64,000 nucleotides of DNA, from contig JABAKD010000009.1 of NCBI GenBank assembly GCA_012845835.1, positions 4,465,324-4,529,323 of the forward strand. The letters are read 5' to 3'. Origin of the DNA: Undaria pinnatifida (Eukaryota > Sar > Phaeophyceae > Laminariales > Alariaceae). A model generated the notes under the pieces. It was not told the origin of the DNA. It saw only the letters and a list, made by a program, of their open reading frames with translations, and ran no database searches. This document shows positions 24,771 through 36,830 of this stretch, piece after piece; position 1 is the stretch's first letter; each line of letters opens with the position of its first letter. A program made the position numbers and the translations under genes.

Positions 24771-25773
24771 TATCGACAGTTGAAGGCGGCAGAGTCTTGC
24801 CGAGACTGCAGCTCGATGATGACGATGATCGGCGTCTAGGTGCCCATGAAATAACTGGGGAAACCGTAGAGCACCTTGGCGCCAGTGTCGCGCGTGTTTA
24901 ACGTGCCGGTCGTGCTGCTTCAAGATCTTTAGGCGCTGCGATGAAAGTGGAGCAAAATCGGGCGCTCATCCAGCAGTATGGGCTGCGTTCGTAATCATCG
25001 TGGGTTTGGGGGGGTTCCCGAATTGTTGCTCGCTGATTTTCGGTTATGTCTGAATTTTCAATTTAAAGCTCGTCTGACTTCTGCGGAGGGCGCTGATAGC
25101 GCCTGACACAGCCACAGCTGGTAGTTCATCGCCGATGTTGTATATGTACAGCGCATGTTCGAGGTTGATGCTTACGTTTAACGGATATCTATTGTACTGA
25201 AACACAAATTCAATTTTTAGTCTGGGTTTTGGCAAGTTGAATAAAACGTTGGAGGTGACACCTAGTGCGTGGTTTGCTTGAAGATGCACTGGTAACGACG
25301 CGGCTGCTGAGCACTCAATGTTCATGATCAGTAAGCGTAGTAGATCTTAGGTCGTGTTGAAAATGACCACGATTTGTCATATTTGACGATCGCACAACGT
25401 TACGGATCGCTGTGTTTATCAATGCTACTCCCTCTGAGACGATTTTGACGTTGGTAGCGCGAGATAGGCTTTTCACGGGTTCTGTACCGGTGCGGTCTTA
25501 TTATTGAGAGTTTAACCGACGTAGAAAGCATGAACATAATTTGTCAGAGAATTCCACTGTCACTATTGCCGTTTGTTTACTTCTTCGAGCAATAACGAAC
25601 GAGCTACCGCGTTGTGGACGAACGCACCCGGGGTATACGAGAGGAAGTCCTCGGAGCTGGTACCACCGGGCCCGCGGTGGCAGGAGTCGGTACAACACAT
25701 GTAAATAGAAGCAGTTTTCAAACCACAACCGTGTTGCCAGTGGAACAAAATAACTATAACTATTCGAAATAAG
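24771..25773. other. Intronic sequence, nothing recognised
   Basis: No conserved coding segment or repeat seen. It ends at the 5' LTR of the copia element. Confidence 0.4.
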
Positions 25774-26046
25774 AGCTGGTTGTTTTTTGTATCAACACGG
25801 CGGTTAGGATCCATTTTAGGTGGGGGAGTTCCACGTATTGACAAGGGACTTATGTATAAGATATGAGGCGACACTCAACAGGGCGAATGGGATGTCAATT
25901 TTGCCGGTTGCTTCCTTGCATAAATCGCCACGATCTGTCACTCGACGGCTTGATAATATAAGAGAGAGTTCTGTGTCACTGGTTTGAGTCACTACCACAC
26001 CTTCCAGCGCCAGCTGCGTGTGCACCATGAGAGATATATCAACGCA
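25774..26046 (+). repeat. 5' LTR of the dead copia element
   Basis: Aligns with 31,413-31,637 through shared stretches such as GGGGGAGTTCCAYGTATTGA, GATTGCTTCCTTGCAT (GGTTGCTTCC here), and GATAATATAAGAGAGAGTTC. It ends CA two bases before the primer-site relic. It has about 45 extra bases (about 25,978-26,021) relative to the 3' LTR. Confidence 0.8.
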
Positions 26047-26247
26047 CTAGTGAAAGAGCCAGATGATTCCTAGTGAAAAGCGCAGCCAAGGCCTGCCTAC
26101 AGAGGTCGGCAAAAGCGAAAAATGTCAGATCGCGACGGTCATAATATTGCGACGAGCGTATGAGCAAAGAGAGATATCTGGCAGCAGATAGAGAGCAGAG
26201 GAAGATACTAGAAATAAAACATGCGATCGTGGTCTTGCAAAAGGTAA

Positions 26248-26646
26248 GTGGATAAGGCGGCCGATGAATTGGTCATGCTTGGTATTGGGAAAAGTGAAGA
26301 AGAGGTAAACAGGCACATCGTCACTAACCTCTCAACGTTGTACACAATCCAGAGCAAATCGATTCTCTCTCGCCCGTCAATCCCTCGTTCTGAAATCGAC
26401 GAGATTGTTCGGGATGCATATTTGAATGATAAGGTAGAAAAAAGGGGGGTGACTAAAGCGTTGGGAGTAAAAGTGGTGTTAGATCCGCGTGTCTCGTACG
26501 CCTGCGCCGTTCAGCCTGCCGGTGGAGCAGGCACAAGTTCACGTAGTCGAGGGAGAAACAAGAGAGGGGGAAAGTACAAGCAGCAGCAGCAGCAGCAACA
26601 ACAGTCACCTAAACAAATTGTCGGCACAACCCTGGTCCAAATCTAG
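26248..26646 (+). pseudogene. copia gag remnant
   Basis: 132-codon open stretch, in frame from a TTG-type start, so the true start is unknown. The first about 80 residues (ELVMLGIGKSEEEVNRHIVT..., PRSEIDEIVRDAYLND) resemble the end of a copia Gag capsid region. A basic Ser/Arg/Gly part and a short glutamine run (KQQQQQQQQ, encoded by CAG/CAA at 26,580-26,603) follow, then a stop. The Q run is a short version of the large Q-rich region in the 60-kb element, so the two are likely related lineages. Confidence 0.65.
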
Positions 26647-26721
26647 TTGGGACGGGGGTGACATGCTCCTGCCGAGACGGGGGGACAGGTTCCGGCCGGG
26701 ACGGGAGGGCAGGTTCCTGCA

Positions 26722-27213
26722 ATGGATTGGCTACTTACCGATCCACCGTCACGGGTTATGCCGCCGATTCCCTGGCCACCGGTGGGAAATCCGACAGACT
26801 GGGGTCCCCCACCGAATCCAGAATCACGGGGACAGAAGGAGGTATGTTACAGATGCCACCGGCCGGGTCACCATGTAGCGGAGTACCCGATTTTCGCAGC
26901 ACATATGGACGTGGCGGCCCCTTTTACAGCTTGACAATCCCCCCACCCCATGCACGGTGATGGTGGATGGGTAAAACGGTCACCCCGTGGCATTGATGGG
27001 TACACCACAGCCGTAGTTCCCCCACCACAACCCTTTTTGAAAAAATCCCACGAGCAGAAGAACGACGACAGATGTGCGCCTACGTAAGCCGAAATCTTCT
27101 TACGGCGCTTACACAAAAAGACAAAGATGGTCACAGCGGTAGTTTGTTGGGGAATGGACGAGAACAATGGATAGCAGTTTCGGGGGCCACCTGTAACTGG
27201 TAACCCCGTCGGC
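26722..27213 (+). pseudogene. copia zinc knuckle and protease start, inactivated
   Basis: A stretch around 26,840-26,890 reads VCYRCHRPGHHVAEYP, a CX2CX4HX4C knuckle whose last Cys is Tyr. Near 27,165-27,200 the protease start reads WIAVSGATCNW, where the catalytic Asp of the family D-S-G-A motif is Val. Stops separate the pieces. Both changes point to loss of function. Confidence 0.6.
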
Positions 27214-28230
27214 ATGGTAGGTTGCACCCCCCCCTCTCCTGGTAATAGTACCTTGGTAGTAGGCGACATGACGTCGCTGCAGGTTTTTTGGATTGGAAAA
27301 ATACCGAGGATAGTTCATGGCAAGCAGGGAGGTGTTCCGGTTACGCTCTTAGACGTAGCTGATGTACCTGGTGTGCCATTCAGCCTGTTCTCGCTCGCTG
27401 CCGTCATGCCAAAATGTGCCGTCTCGCTCTATGCTGAAGGAGTTCATATGTTGAATGGAGGTCTGTCTTTTTTGCGTGGAGAGGCTAGGTCATTTGTAGA
27501 GGCCACTAGAGTAGTTGAGACCCCGATTGTTGCCGCCGTATTAGCCCCGAGAAAGATGAGGTTGATTGATTTGAACGACGTTCATGTTTCCCTTGCACAT
27601 TCCCATGCTGATATCCTTCGAGAAACGGCGCGGCAGATGGAAATAAAAGTGTTCGGGGAGTTGGTTCCGTGTGCTAGGTGTTCCGAGGTGAAGGGGAGGA
27701 GGATGGCTGTACCGTGGACGTCGGAATGCCGTTCCACCAGCCCTCTGGGGCGTCTCTTCGTGCATCTATCGGGGCAACATCCTAAGTCTGCCGGCCGTGC
27801 GGAGTACTTAATGATGATTGATGATGACTACTCGCGGATGGGGTGGCCGATGGCCTTTGCTGGTTTCTGGCCGACATTAACGTCAGGGGTACCCCGTCCA
27901 CCGTCCAGTGCATTCGCTCGGACACCGGCACGCAATAAAGTCAACTGAAGTTCGTGGCGTTACTCAACGCTCGTGGGATTCGCCGCGAGTACACGCCTGT
28001 CAAATCACCGAAGCACGACGGTGTGGTTGAGCGTCGAGTAGCCATGACGCTCGAGCTTGCTATTGCGTCCAGCCTGGAAGCTCCCAGTTTGTTTGGCGAC
28101 GCGAAGATGCCGCAGACACAGCTCCTTGTGCTGAGGCTTGTACGTACGCCAGGGACGCCATCAACATGACGGCAAGGGTCGGGAACAAGCCGGAGATGCA
28201 CTCACCCTACCAGACGTTGCACAAGAGACC
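27214..28230 (+). pseudogene. copia protease end and integrase, inactivated
   Basis: A 244-codon open stretch (27,214-27,948) carries the end of the protease (DVADVPGVPFSLFSL), the GAG-pre-integrase zinc region (HVSLAHSHADILRETARQM...CARC) and the first part of the integrase core. There LFVHLSGQHP has His where the catalytic Asp is expected. After a frame change, 27,954-28,169 reads YTPVKSPKHDGVVERRVAMT with the catalytic Glu of the core. The middle of the core, including the second Asp region, is shifted or missing. Confidence 0.75.
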
Positions 28231-28299
28231 GTCATTACCGCGGTATCTCCCGTTCCTGAAGCCGGGTTTTCACCGCGTACAAGGAGGATCCTAATGTCG

Positions 28300-29030
28300 G
28301 AACCCTAGGCGGGGGCTTGTTTGTACTTGAATGGTGAAAATAATCACTCGACAGAGTGTTGAAAAATTCTGCTGATGTCTGGGCGTACGTCATACTCCCA
28401 CCACATCACTTGGGAATACGCGAGGAAATCGTTTGCGGGGGTACGGCCTCCGGAGAAGAGGTCTACACCGGCACCTTCGCCGCCGCCGTCCCCGGGTACG
28501 CCGGAGCCTCTGTTAGATCCCAGAGCTTGGTTCAAGCCGCCGGCACCGTTCTTTCTATTGTCGCCGCAAACAGCCGTCTCGGCCGACGCTGTCGCCGCCA
28601 CCGCCACCGCCGCTGCCGCCGTCACAGCCGCCGTCATCGTCACCCCCCCTGCCAACGCCGCCGTTACCGCCACCGCCGTCGCCACGGCCATCGCCGTCGT
28701 CACCGCCGTTACCGTCGCAACAGCAACTGTAGCCACAGCATTCAAGGCGTGCTTCCCGGGAGCTGGGCAGTGACAACCCAGGCCCGAAGGACGACGTTGT
28801 GCAGCGGGGCAGGACGAGGGGCGAGACAGTGCGACACCGAGAGGCTGCGGTGGACACGGATGTTGACGATGTGCGGCTAGGCAGAACTAGGGAAGAAACT
28901 GCGCGGCACCGAGAATCTGCGGGACATGGACTGTTGTCTGTAATGGCAGCGAGAGAAGGCAGAGGTCACGCTTTTGTTCACCAAGCCCCGACCCACGATA
29001 ATCCCCCTCTTTCCACCCGCCCGGTGAGCG
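28300..29030 (+). repeat. Low-complexity hinge between integrase and RT
   Basis: Variable linker of the copia polyprotein. 28,580-28,735 is an imperfect array of GCC/CAC/ACC triplets that would code Ala/Thr/Val-rich sequence in one frame. Long ORFs on both strands here come from this bias. Confidence 0.6.
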
Positions 29031-29040
29031 AGCTTTCAAC

Positions 29041-30270
29041 GCCAAAATCGTATGCTGAAGCATGTGCGGATGAGCAGTCGGCAGGTTGGAGGCAGGCGAT
29101 GGAAAAGAAGTGCCGTAGATTAGCGAGCGCGGGAACGTTTGGGGAGATGTAGCAACCAGACGGACTGAACGTCATCTCGCCGAAATAGGTGTTTGCCTGG
29201 AATCCTAACGAGCATGGATATGTGGTTCGAACGAAGGCGAGACTGGTGGCGCGAGGTTTCAAGCAGCGTGAAGGTATTGATTTCTTTGAGACTTACGCCC
29301 CGACGCCTGCTGCGTATTATTTTCGTTTGTTGGGTGCTGTCGCGTGTGCGTTGGGTTTGGATTTGTGTCATCTTCATGCTGAGCAAGCATTCGTTCGGTC
29401 AAGTCCGGGAGAGGATGTTTTCATGCGACTACCCCTGGTTGTAGCGAATTGCACAGTAAAAATGTCAGGTTGAATCGCAGTCTCTACGGCTTGAAACAAG
29501 AGTCGAATCGTGGCATAAACATATTTTCACCCACATAAAGAATCTTGGATTTGAACAGAGCCTCCCTGTTGCGTGTGTCTTGCGATTGGTCGAATCGGGA
29601 TCTGTTTCCATAGAAACAGTAGTGCATGCGGATGACATTTTTGCTGTAGGGCTCAAGGCGAGATGCGATCGGTTTTGTGAAGATCTGAACCGCCTTGTTC
29701 CGATCAACAATCTGGGCGAACTGCGGTGATATTCTGATTGTCGTTTTGCGAGGGATTGGGATACTGCTACTTTGACGATATAGAAACAAGGTTTCGCTGA
29801 AAACACCGCGGCGGGGTTTGATGTTAGTGCTGGGAAGAAGTACCCGACTTTCGACTTGTCCGAAAATCAAGACGTTCCACAAAAATGAACCTGTGGGCGA
29901 TTGGCCTTTCCGTGAGTTGGTAGCATGTTTGATGCGGCTTGCAAACCAAACACGACCGGATATTGCAAGTGCGGTGATCGCGGTAGAAAGGTACGCGAAT
30001 CAGCCTAGGGAAGTACACTGGAGGACCGCCATTGGTGTTTTAGAGTATGCCTATTTTACCAGTGACTTTGGTATCATGTTCCATAAGGGGAGCGGGCTTG
30101 AGATGGTGGCGTTTGCAGCTGATGACTACGCCAGCAAAGCCGCTGACAGGAGGTCAACTTCAGGTAGAGCTGTAACGTGTGCGGGCGCCTGTGTGCACTG
30201 GTGTTCGAGAACAAGAAATACGGCACGCTCTTGACCATTGAGGACGAGTATGTAGAACTGGCAGACACCA
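29041..30270 (+). pseudogene. copia reverse transcriptase and RNase H (part 1), inactivated
   Basis: Starts with the pol motif PKSYAEACADEQSAGWRQAM. It continues in pieces: TKARLVARGFKQREGIDFFE, TYAPTPAAYYFRLLGAVACA, LDLCHLHAEQAF (the usual catalytic Asp is His), RLNRSLYGLKQ, VVHADDIFAVG (DD box kept), ACLMRLANQTRPDIASAV, then the RNase H start (VAFAADDYASKAADRRSTSG). At least six frameshifts or stops. It ends ELADTMK at the MITE insertion point (30,271-30,274). Confidence 0.85.
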
Positions 30271-30274
30271 TGAA

Positions 30275-30543
30275 GACCAAGGCTACGGTAGGGGGGGCAC
30301 CCCCGTTTTCACTGGTGTGTTCAAGCCAGTGGCACGAGTGACTCTGTATCTTACGGATGAAAATGGTTTAGGAACTTGTTGTGGAGCGGCTTAGATTACC
30401 TTTGCATTGAGAATTGATTTCGCCAATGTAAAACATGAAGAAAACCTAAGATCGCAAAGGAACGAAGGGGTTACTCGCGCGAGTGACCCCTAGCCTCTGA
30501 AATTAAAGGCACAAAAAGATACCCCCCTACTGTAGCCTGGGTC
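30275..30543 (+). mobile_element. FamA MITE, copy 3, nested in copia RNase H
   Basis: 269 bp. Left end GACCAAGGCTACGGTAGGGG; right end, read outward, GACCCAGGCTACAGTAGGGG. It carries the CGCGCGAGTGACCCC palindrome near its 3' end. Perfect TGAA duplication (30,271-30,274 and 30,544-30,547). It splits the copia RNase H exactly: removing the element and one TGAA rejoins ELADTMK with its downstream sequence. Confidence 0.9.
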
Positions 30544-30837
30544 TGAAGTAGGGGATATTCTCGCGGTATGTGGGGATTATGTTCTGGGGGGTTTGGTACG
30601 TCGTGCATTACGGTGTTCAAGAATAACGAGGGGGCGAAGAACCTGGCGAAAAACCAAGTGTGCACGTCGAACTCGAAGCATATGGACGTACAACACCACT
30701 TTCTGCGGGAGCTTATTGTTAAAGGGGGGTTTGTTATTACTCATGTCGAGTCAGATTATCAACATGCAGAATTTTTGACAAAGCCGCTCGACTATACGGT
30801 TTTGTTATATCACCGGGATTGTTTTATGAACATTTGA
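30544..30837 (+). pseudogene. copia RNase H (part 2) and polyprotein end
   Basis: Continues RNase H after the nested MITE. It reads TSCITVFKNNEGAKNLAKNQ, then SKHMDVQHHFLRELIVKGGF and the terminal QHAEFLTKPL motif, ending in a stop at 30,835-30,837. The D-N in the FKNNEG stretch is N-N here. A stop lies just after the insertion point. Confidence 0.8.
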
Positions 30838-31412
30838 TTCGTTTTTCGTATGGAGGATAGATATATGTTGATTTCAGATTACGGGTTTTAATCGTCAGTT
30901 TTTTCCGGGTGCTATGTGGTTGTTCGAAATTGAGTTTTTGAGTAGTGCAACATATCCCGCCGCTTCGGGTGGTTCGTCGTGCATCGTGCGGAGTACAACT
31001 AGATCGAGTTTCTGTGTTTTTTTTCATTTTGTAAAAATTATTAGTTTGATTCTTCATGGTTCAGCTAAATCCTGTACCGACAACTGCAATTTCAAGAATA
31101 TAGTGGATAATGAGAGAGTTTATTATAGCCATAAATCCGAAGACATAGGCCGTTTTCTGTGTCTAATTTTGAGGATGGTGCCGTTTTTCTGGCAACTATT
31201 TCAACAGTGCTTGGTGTTTCCAGTGAAAGGTTGCTGTTATTTTGTCAGAGAATTTGAGGATTTGAAAGTTTTGATTTTCGAGTTTGGTCTGAAATTGAAT
31301 TGCGTTGAGTATGATATTGCGACACATCAACCCTGCGATGTCGTGCCTTCTCATACATACAGAGCAGGGGGGATATCAGTATGTTCGCCGTGTATAATAA
31401 AGAACGGGGGGG
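30838..31412 (+). other. Copia 3' untranslated part with polypurine tract
   Basis: Between the pol stop and the 3' LTR. An ORF at 30,914-31,477 (+, 187 codons) crosses into the LTR and has no recognised motif, so it is probably chance. The last 14 bases, AAAGAACGGGGGGG, form the polypurine tract. Confidence 0.5.
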
Positions 31413-31637
31413 TGTTGGTTGTTTTTTTGAACACGGCCGTTAGAATCCATTATATATGGGGGAGTTCCATGTATTGATAAGGGATTAATGTATACGGTAT
31501 GAGGGGACACTCAGCGGGAGAAATGGGAGGTTTATTTCTGCGATTGCTTCCTTGCATGAATCGCCACGAGCTGTCACCCGACGGCCGGATAATATAAGAC
31601 AGAGTTCTGTGTGCACCTTTAGAGGTCTATCAACGAA
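31413..31637 (+). repeat. 3' LTR of the dead copia element
   Basis: Starts TGTTGGTTG directly after the polypurine tract and aligns with 25,774-26,046. It ends near TATCAACGAA, where the 5' LTR has TATCAACGCA. Confidence 0.8.
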
Positions 31638-34050
31638 AGCCATCTAAAAACCAACGAAAAATCTCTGAACGTGAAGGAGTCGAGTCCAGTACGCAAATGC
31701 CACTGTTTGTATGTGCCTGCATGATGTGTGCTTCGTGTACTACGACTGCAAAGCCCAATATAAAGCTGAGAATAGCCTTGCCAACGCAAATCGAGTACAC
31801 TATAGATCCGTAGAGCGGTACGAGTTGTACTCGCACGAATGCGAAGCAAACTTCGTACTGTAAAACAAGAAACAAAATGCAACGAGAAAATCTATACCCC
31901 CCCCAACAATAAACCAAAACCAATAGCAAAAAAAAATATCGTGTTCACGTTCTTGTTGCGTGTTACTGATGGTGTTTAAAGACCTTCGTGGTCTTTCATA
32001 GATGTTGAAGCGTTAAAGAAGACCTCAAGTAGTAGATGTCGGTATCGCTGCTGTCAATATCACCGATTTGATGATGATGGTGGTGGTGATGATCGTCCGT
32101 ACATTTGCGGTCGTTGCGCCTTTGATTTGTTCGAAGGGGTCTATTCGCCGGCTAGTCGTTGTTGATGGAGTGGTTTGACGTGCCAGAGATAATAAACGCG
32201 GTGCAACTAAACCGTTGCGTCCCAAAAGAGAAAAGTCCAAACAAACCGTCGGACTCCGATTTCGGGTCGTTTGTTTCAGATGTCTTCGGCAACGCCGACA
32301 TAGTTCGTTGCACGCTTTATTTGAAGCTCGCGAACCACGTATCTGGCTCGATATTACAGCAGACATGCACTGGATTGTTGTCGTCGGGAGAATGCCGGCG
32401 AGCTAGATCTGTGTTAGATTGCAGTTGGCGATGAGATAGCATGGTTCCACACGCAACATGGGAGCCTGCATTAGAGCGACGCTGAAGCACCGAGCAGTTG
32501 ACAAACATTTTGCTCGGAAATAAGAGTATGCTACAACAGGTAGCTACGTTCAATCGTCACCTCTTGTGCAAGACACAGCAGCGACAAAAGCTCCTGTGTT
32601 CTGTGACGGTGGAGATGTGATCGTTGTGTTCGCTACAGTGGTGAGTGCTGTTACAGATGGCGTTGTCCGGGTCGTGGCAGGTACTGATATGGTACGTAGT
32701 TGCTGATGATACCTGATAGCTGATGAAACAAACACCTGTCACAGATGCCTTGTCGATGTGATGTACATGTGGTCGTACGAAAAGCAGTTAGTGAGGTGTT
32801 ATCGATAGTGGTAGTGCCGTGCTTACGACGTCGAGTTGGCCATACAGTATGCCTAGCAGAGGCCGACGGCATTTACACTGTTTTCCACCTGCAAAACCAT
32901 CAACGCGCTGATGGGCTTTTCGTTTATTCTGTGCATTCCGCACTGTGTGCATTTTGAGCGAATCACAACTGCTGTACACACGTTGAGACGCCCGTCCTGT
33001 GAGCAAAGACCCGTCACGACTGATTGAGTATAGAGTAGATTCTCCGTGACGACGGCCATTTATCCTGCTGCTTGCGTTGTAACTTCGCAGCATTCTTCAC
33101 CTTAATGTACGCGTCGTAGCTTGACAGCAGTTAGACGTACTTCGACATGCGAAACGTGGAAATATTTACGTGGAGATGCTAGACTCATTTATTTTCGAGT
33201 CTGGTACGTCCTTCCAGCGCGGAAACTCCAACCGCGTCGGTAGATAACTTCTCCTAGCCGGATACGTACGTCTAGCTTAGAAGCGTCACGCTGATGCTCG
33301 GGGAGAGAAATGCCCTGTTTGGGCTGGGCGCAATTCCCCCGTCGTTACGTTGAGTGGCCGAGTTGCCGACGCCCTCGCAGCACGATACACTTGTGGTTTT
33401 CTCGCCTTATTGTGATTCTATCACGAGGGAGAATACTTTGTCTTCTTTCGTACTACTTGGTAGCTTGTAGAACGGCTTGAATAAAGACTTTGCGCGAATG
33501 ATAGCGTAGACTTCGGACTGTATACCCGCTAAACGGGTGAAAGCTCCAGCAGCCGTCTCACCTGCTTCTCGCGTACCTCGTCAGTGCAATTTCCTTGCTC
33601 GAATGCTTCTGATTTTCATGGCGTATTCATAGGTGTGATGCTTTGCTTTGTGGACGCTGATCTTGCTTCGTGAAGAAGCCTCTAAGTTTTCTTCGTACTT
33701 GGGGAAAGGCACATCATCCGTTGAACTACGCGTAGACGCTTAACGACCTTAGAGGGACGCCGTTGCGTGGTGCCAATAGATCAAGGAGCGAAGCTCACAT
33801 GTTTGTTCTCTTGTTTGTGACCCATGTTCTGACTATCATATGAAAACTGCAAGGGTTGCTCTGAAACGTCAGTGATGACTATTTGTGATGAGAAGATAAG
33901 AGAAGATAGTTTGGGAAGTGGCGCCTATGTGGCCAAAAGCTGTTTAACAGAAGGGAAAAACAGGAGACGTAGGGAGAGAAGAAAACGTGCGGTACTGCCA
34001 TACCGTTCTAAAGTATTTTTTTTGCAATACTCCCCGTTGCTTGTATAGAT
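31638..34050. other. Intronic sequence, nothing recognised
   Basis: No conserved domain or repeat identified. Short ORFs only (the longest near 32,025-32,434 on either strand overlap one another and match nothing known to me). Confidence 0.4.
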
Positions 34051-34098
34051 CTACCCACTGGCCTACGTAGTCACGTGACTACATGGCCCAGTGGGTAG
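34051..34098. repeat. 48-bp near-perfect palindrome
   Basis: Self-complementary over 24 bp per arm with three mismatched pairs. It is centred on TAGTCACGTGACTA (34,068-34,081), with outer arms CTACCCACTGG/CCAGTGGGTAG. The outer arm and its upstream flank recur as a direct repeat: TGTATAGATCTACCCACTGG at 34,043 and TGTATAGAACTACCCACTGG at 34,362. Confidence 0.85.
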
Positions 34099-34589
34099 TT
34101 TTATATATCTAACAAAAAATGTGTTTTGCGAGTCCGATAAAAGACTCTCACCGACATTTCAACAGGGATATCCGGGGCTCTCCTCTCGCCACGCACAACC
34201 CTAGTACTCAGGAGCAAACTATCATGACCATTCACGTCTCCAGCGCGCACGCTCGTAACGATGTCATTTCCAATTTCCTATTATTTTCTCGAAAAAAAAC
34301 AGAAAAAAACAGAAATATGAAGTCGGTGGGATTCAAATCCACCACATATATTTTGTTTGTTGTATAGAACTACCCACTGGCTAAAGAAGTCACAGGAAAA
34401 TGCACGTGAGTGCATGTATGTGGCTAAACCCCACCGGTAGTGATTCAATTTTCCTCAAACCTGGCTATCGCAAGGTGAACAGGGAAATCAAGTCCAAGGC
34501 GAAAGCACATAAGTAGTTTAACCTCGGCCCTGCGCCAAGCCACCTCCGACACGCCGTAGGAGTGCTGACAAAACACCGTACTCTGCCTA

Positions 34590-36830
34590 TCACGCATCAT
34601 GCCACCTGGCAACGCGTGTCACCAGCACCCCCTGTACCTGCCCACCTGCATGACTTCGAATCCAATGAAGAAGAAGGGGAGCTGCAAGGTCGACGTCGAG
34701 AGCACGTCATATCGAGGCTGGTGGGGTGATGGACGAGCAGGACAAAGGTCTGGCTTTCCTGACCGACTTCGACGTGACGTGGGGAATTGATTTGCACTCG
34801 TTCTTAATGGAGCGCTCACGAAAGACACCTGCTGCCGGCGAAACTGGCGATCTGGACGCGTGCTTGACGGAGCGCTAACAGGAGGCACCTGTCGCCGGCG
34901 ATGCTGCCGACGGAGGAGCGGAGGCCATAGACTCGTCTCAAGGGGGCGATGTGAAATACTCTTTGGTCCCGGCATGGAGGGCCGAAAAGGACTCAGGCGC
35001 ATCAGCAGCCTCAGGCACTAACCAAGGGAATGGCGAAGGTCCCCCCGAGGTCCTGTCAGGGAGGGCGACTCACGAGGTCAGTAGCTGGGGACGGCTAGCC
35101 CCGACAGTAATGAGCCATTTTCCAGGGTCAGAGCGCCTGCAGGATTAATCTGCTCAACGTCAGCATGTGGTCGAGGACGCTATGTCTGCCGCAGTGCAAA
35201 GTAGAGGAAGTTTGGGAATATTCTGGGGAAAAAAATCCTGGACGACGGAGGACGCAATGGCCATGGTGGCTGGAGGAACTGCTGCGGAAGACAATATAGG
35301 CGAGTCAAACGTGTGCATGCCGAGTGGTATTCCAGAAGATATAAAAGCACCCTCGCAATCCGTAGCAGATTTATAACGTTCCCAATACAAAGCGGCGTGG
35401 CGTAAAGACCGGTACATATGAAGCTGCAACTCCGCCTCGAAGGTGGAAACCTAAAGGTGCAGAACGGGGCTTCTCGTACAAGACTGACAAAAATGGTATC
35501 ATAGCGGAGACGAAAGCAAGACTTGTGGCTAAAGAGTTAAACGGGTGCAAGACGTAGATTACTTCCAAACGTTTGCACCAACCCCATCGTCAGCGTTATT
35601 CAAATTCTGGTGGCCGTTGCAAATGAGCAATGTCTGAAATTTTTCTTATTAGACATAGCACGAGCTTTTCCGCGCAAACCTCGACGCCGAGATTTACACT
35701 AAACTACCCGATGGGCGAGGCGACACGTCAGGAAGGATTGTTCGCCTGAAAAGATGACTATATTGCTCAACAAGAGAGGACGGCACTGGTAGAGACCATG
35801 GTAGGATACGGTTTAGAGCAGTGTAAGACTGACACTTGTGAATTTGGCACGCTTGTGGATGGCAAGGTAGAGCTAGCTGATAATGGCCGTTCATGTAGAT
35901 GATATTGTGATTGCAGGATCGCACGAGACATGCAGAGACTTCAATGCCGCAATAAATACTAAGTTTCCGACGAATAACAGCGGCGAGTTAGCTTGGTATA
36001 GTGGTTGTGCTTCCAAGCGTAAGTAGGAATTGAGGACGTTAGAGATCACGCAGAAGGCTTTCGTTTAAAGCATGATGAGTCGTCTTGGTGTAAAGTGGTA
36101 CTTTGACATCCCCACGACTCCGGCGTTTAACTATGCCCAGGAGATGAGGGCGAACACAGATAGGTTGGCCGTATAGGGCGGCGGTGAACTGTATATTGCG
36201 GCTGTCGACCATGACGCGGCCAAACATATCGAACGCATAGCGTGCTGTGGTGCTCCATTCTCACAACCTCACCGACAGGCACTGGAAAGCAGTTATGACG
36301 TCCATAACATACCTCCACGGAACAAGGGGTATGGGTTTGACCTTTGTAAGGGGTTCGGGATTGGATCTGACTTCATATGGCGATGCTGACCACGCTCATC
36401 TGTCAAATGGTAGGCGCTCGATATCAGGTGGTGCCATCAGTTGGGTAAGTAGCACCCAAACGTGCGTTACGTTGGCTACAGCAGAAACAGAGTATGTACC
36501 CCTGGGTGAGGGAGTGAAGGAGGCTCTGCATACTGAGGTTGTACTATCGTCTTTTTGTCCAGAGCTAACCGGATCGTGTGTCCGAGTTTTTGAATATATC
36601 AGGGAGCCATAAAATTGACTGAGAACCCTCCCAGTTCTGCGCGCAGGAGGCACATAGATGTGCGGTGCCATTTCGTCCGAGAGCTTCTTTATAAAAAGGA
36701 AATTGGCAATCAATTCGTAGGTTCGGAAGAGCAGAACGCGGATATTTTGACGAATTCCTTTGCTGCGACCCCTTTTAACTATCACCGTAATTGGTTGTTG
36801 AAACTACCGTTGGAAGACCAGTAAAGGGTG
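34590..36830 (+). pseudogene. Second copia relic (hinge, RT, RNase H)
   Basis: Remnant of a different copia lineage from that at 26-31 kb. The clearest pieces are DYFQTFAPTPSSALFKF (about 35,555), NLDAEIYTKLPDGRGDTSGR (about 35,675-35,735), ALVETMVGYGLEQCKTDTCE (about 35,780), DRHWKAVMTSITYLHGTRGM (about 36,270-36,330), an RNase H stretch with YGDADHAHLSNGRRSISGGA and TAETEYVPLGEGVKEALHTE, and the terminal HIDVRCHFVRELLYKKEIGN with NADILTNSF. Many frameshifts; gag, protease and LTRs not found. The left boundary is uncertain. Confidence 0.75.

Larger units (their letters stand above)
25774..31637 (+). mobile_element. Dead Ty1/copia retrotransposon with both LTRs and a nested MITE
   Basis: Element of about 5.9 kb, plus strand, inside the inferred intron of the minus-strand gene. 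Order: LTR, iMet-type primer site relic (about 26,048-26,063, sharing AGAGCCAG), gag, zinc knuckle, protease, integrase, RT, RNase H, polypurine tract AAAGAACGGGGGGG (ending 31,412), LTR. Integrase before RT is the copia order. LTRs are clearly related but diverged with an indel, so the insertion is old. A FamA element sits in RNase H. A clear target duplication was not found. Confidence 0.85.

Noticed and set aside
28344-28880. Long ORFs in several frames
   Set aside because: They come from the triplet-biased hinge of the dead copia element.
30914-31477. 187-codon ORF at the copia 3' end as an extra gene (env-like)
   Set aside because: It runs through the polypurine tract into the LTR and has no signal peptide or membrane pattern to support an extra gene.
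34305-34340. T-arm-like GGTGGGATTCAAATCCACC
   Set aside because: The 60 bases upstream are A-rich and cannot form the rest of a tRNA.
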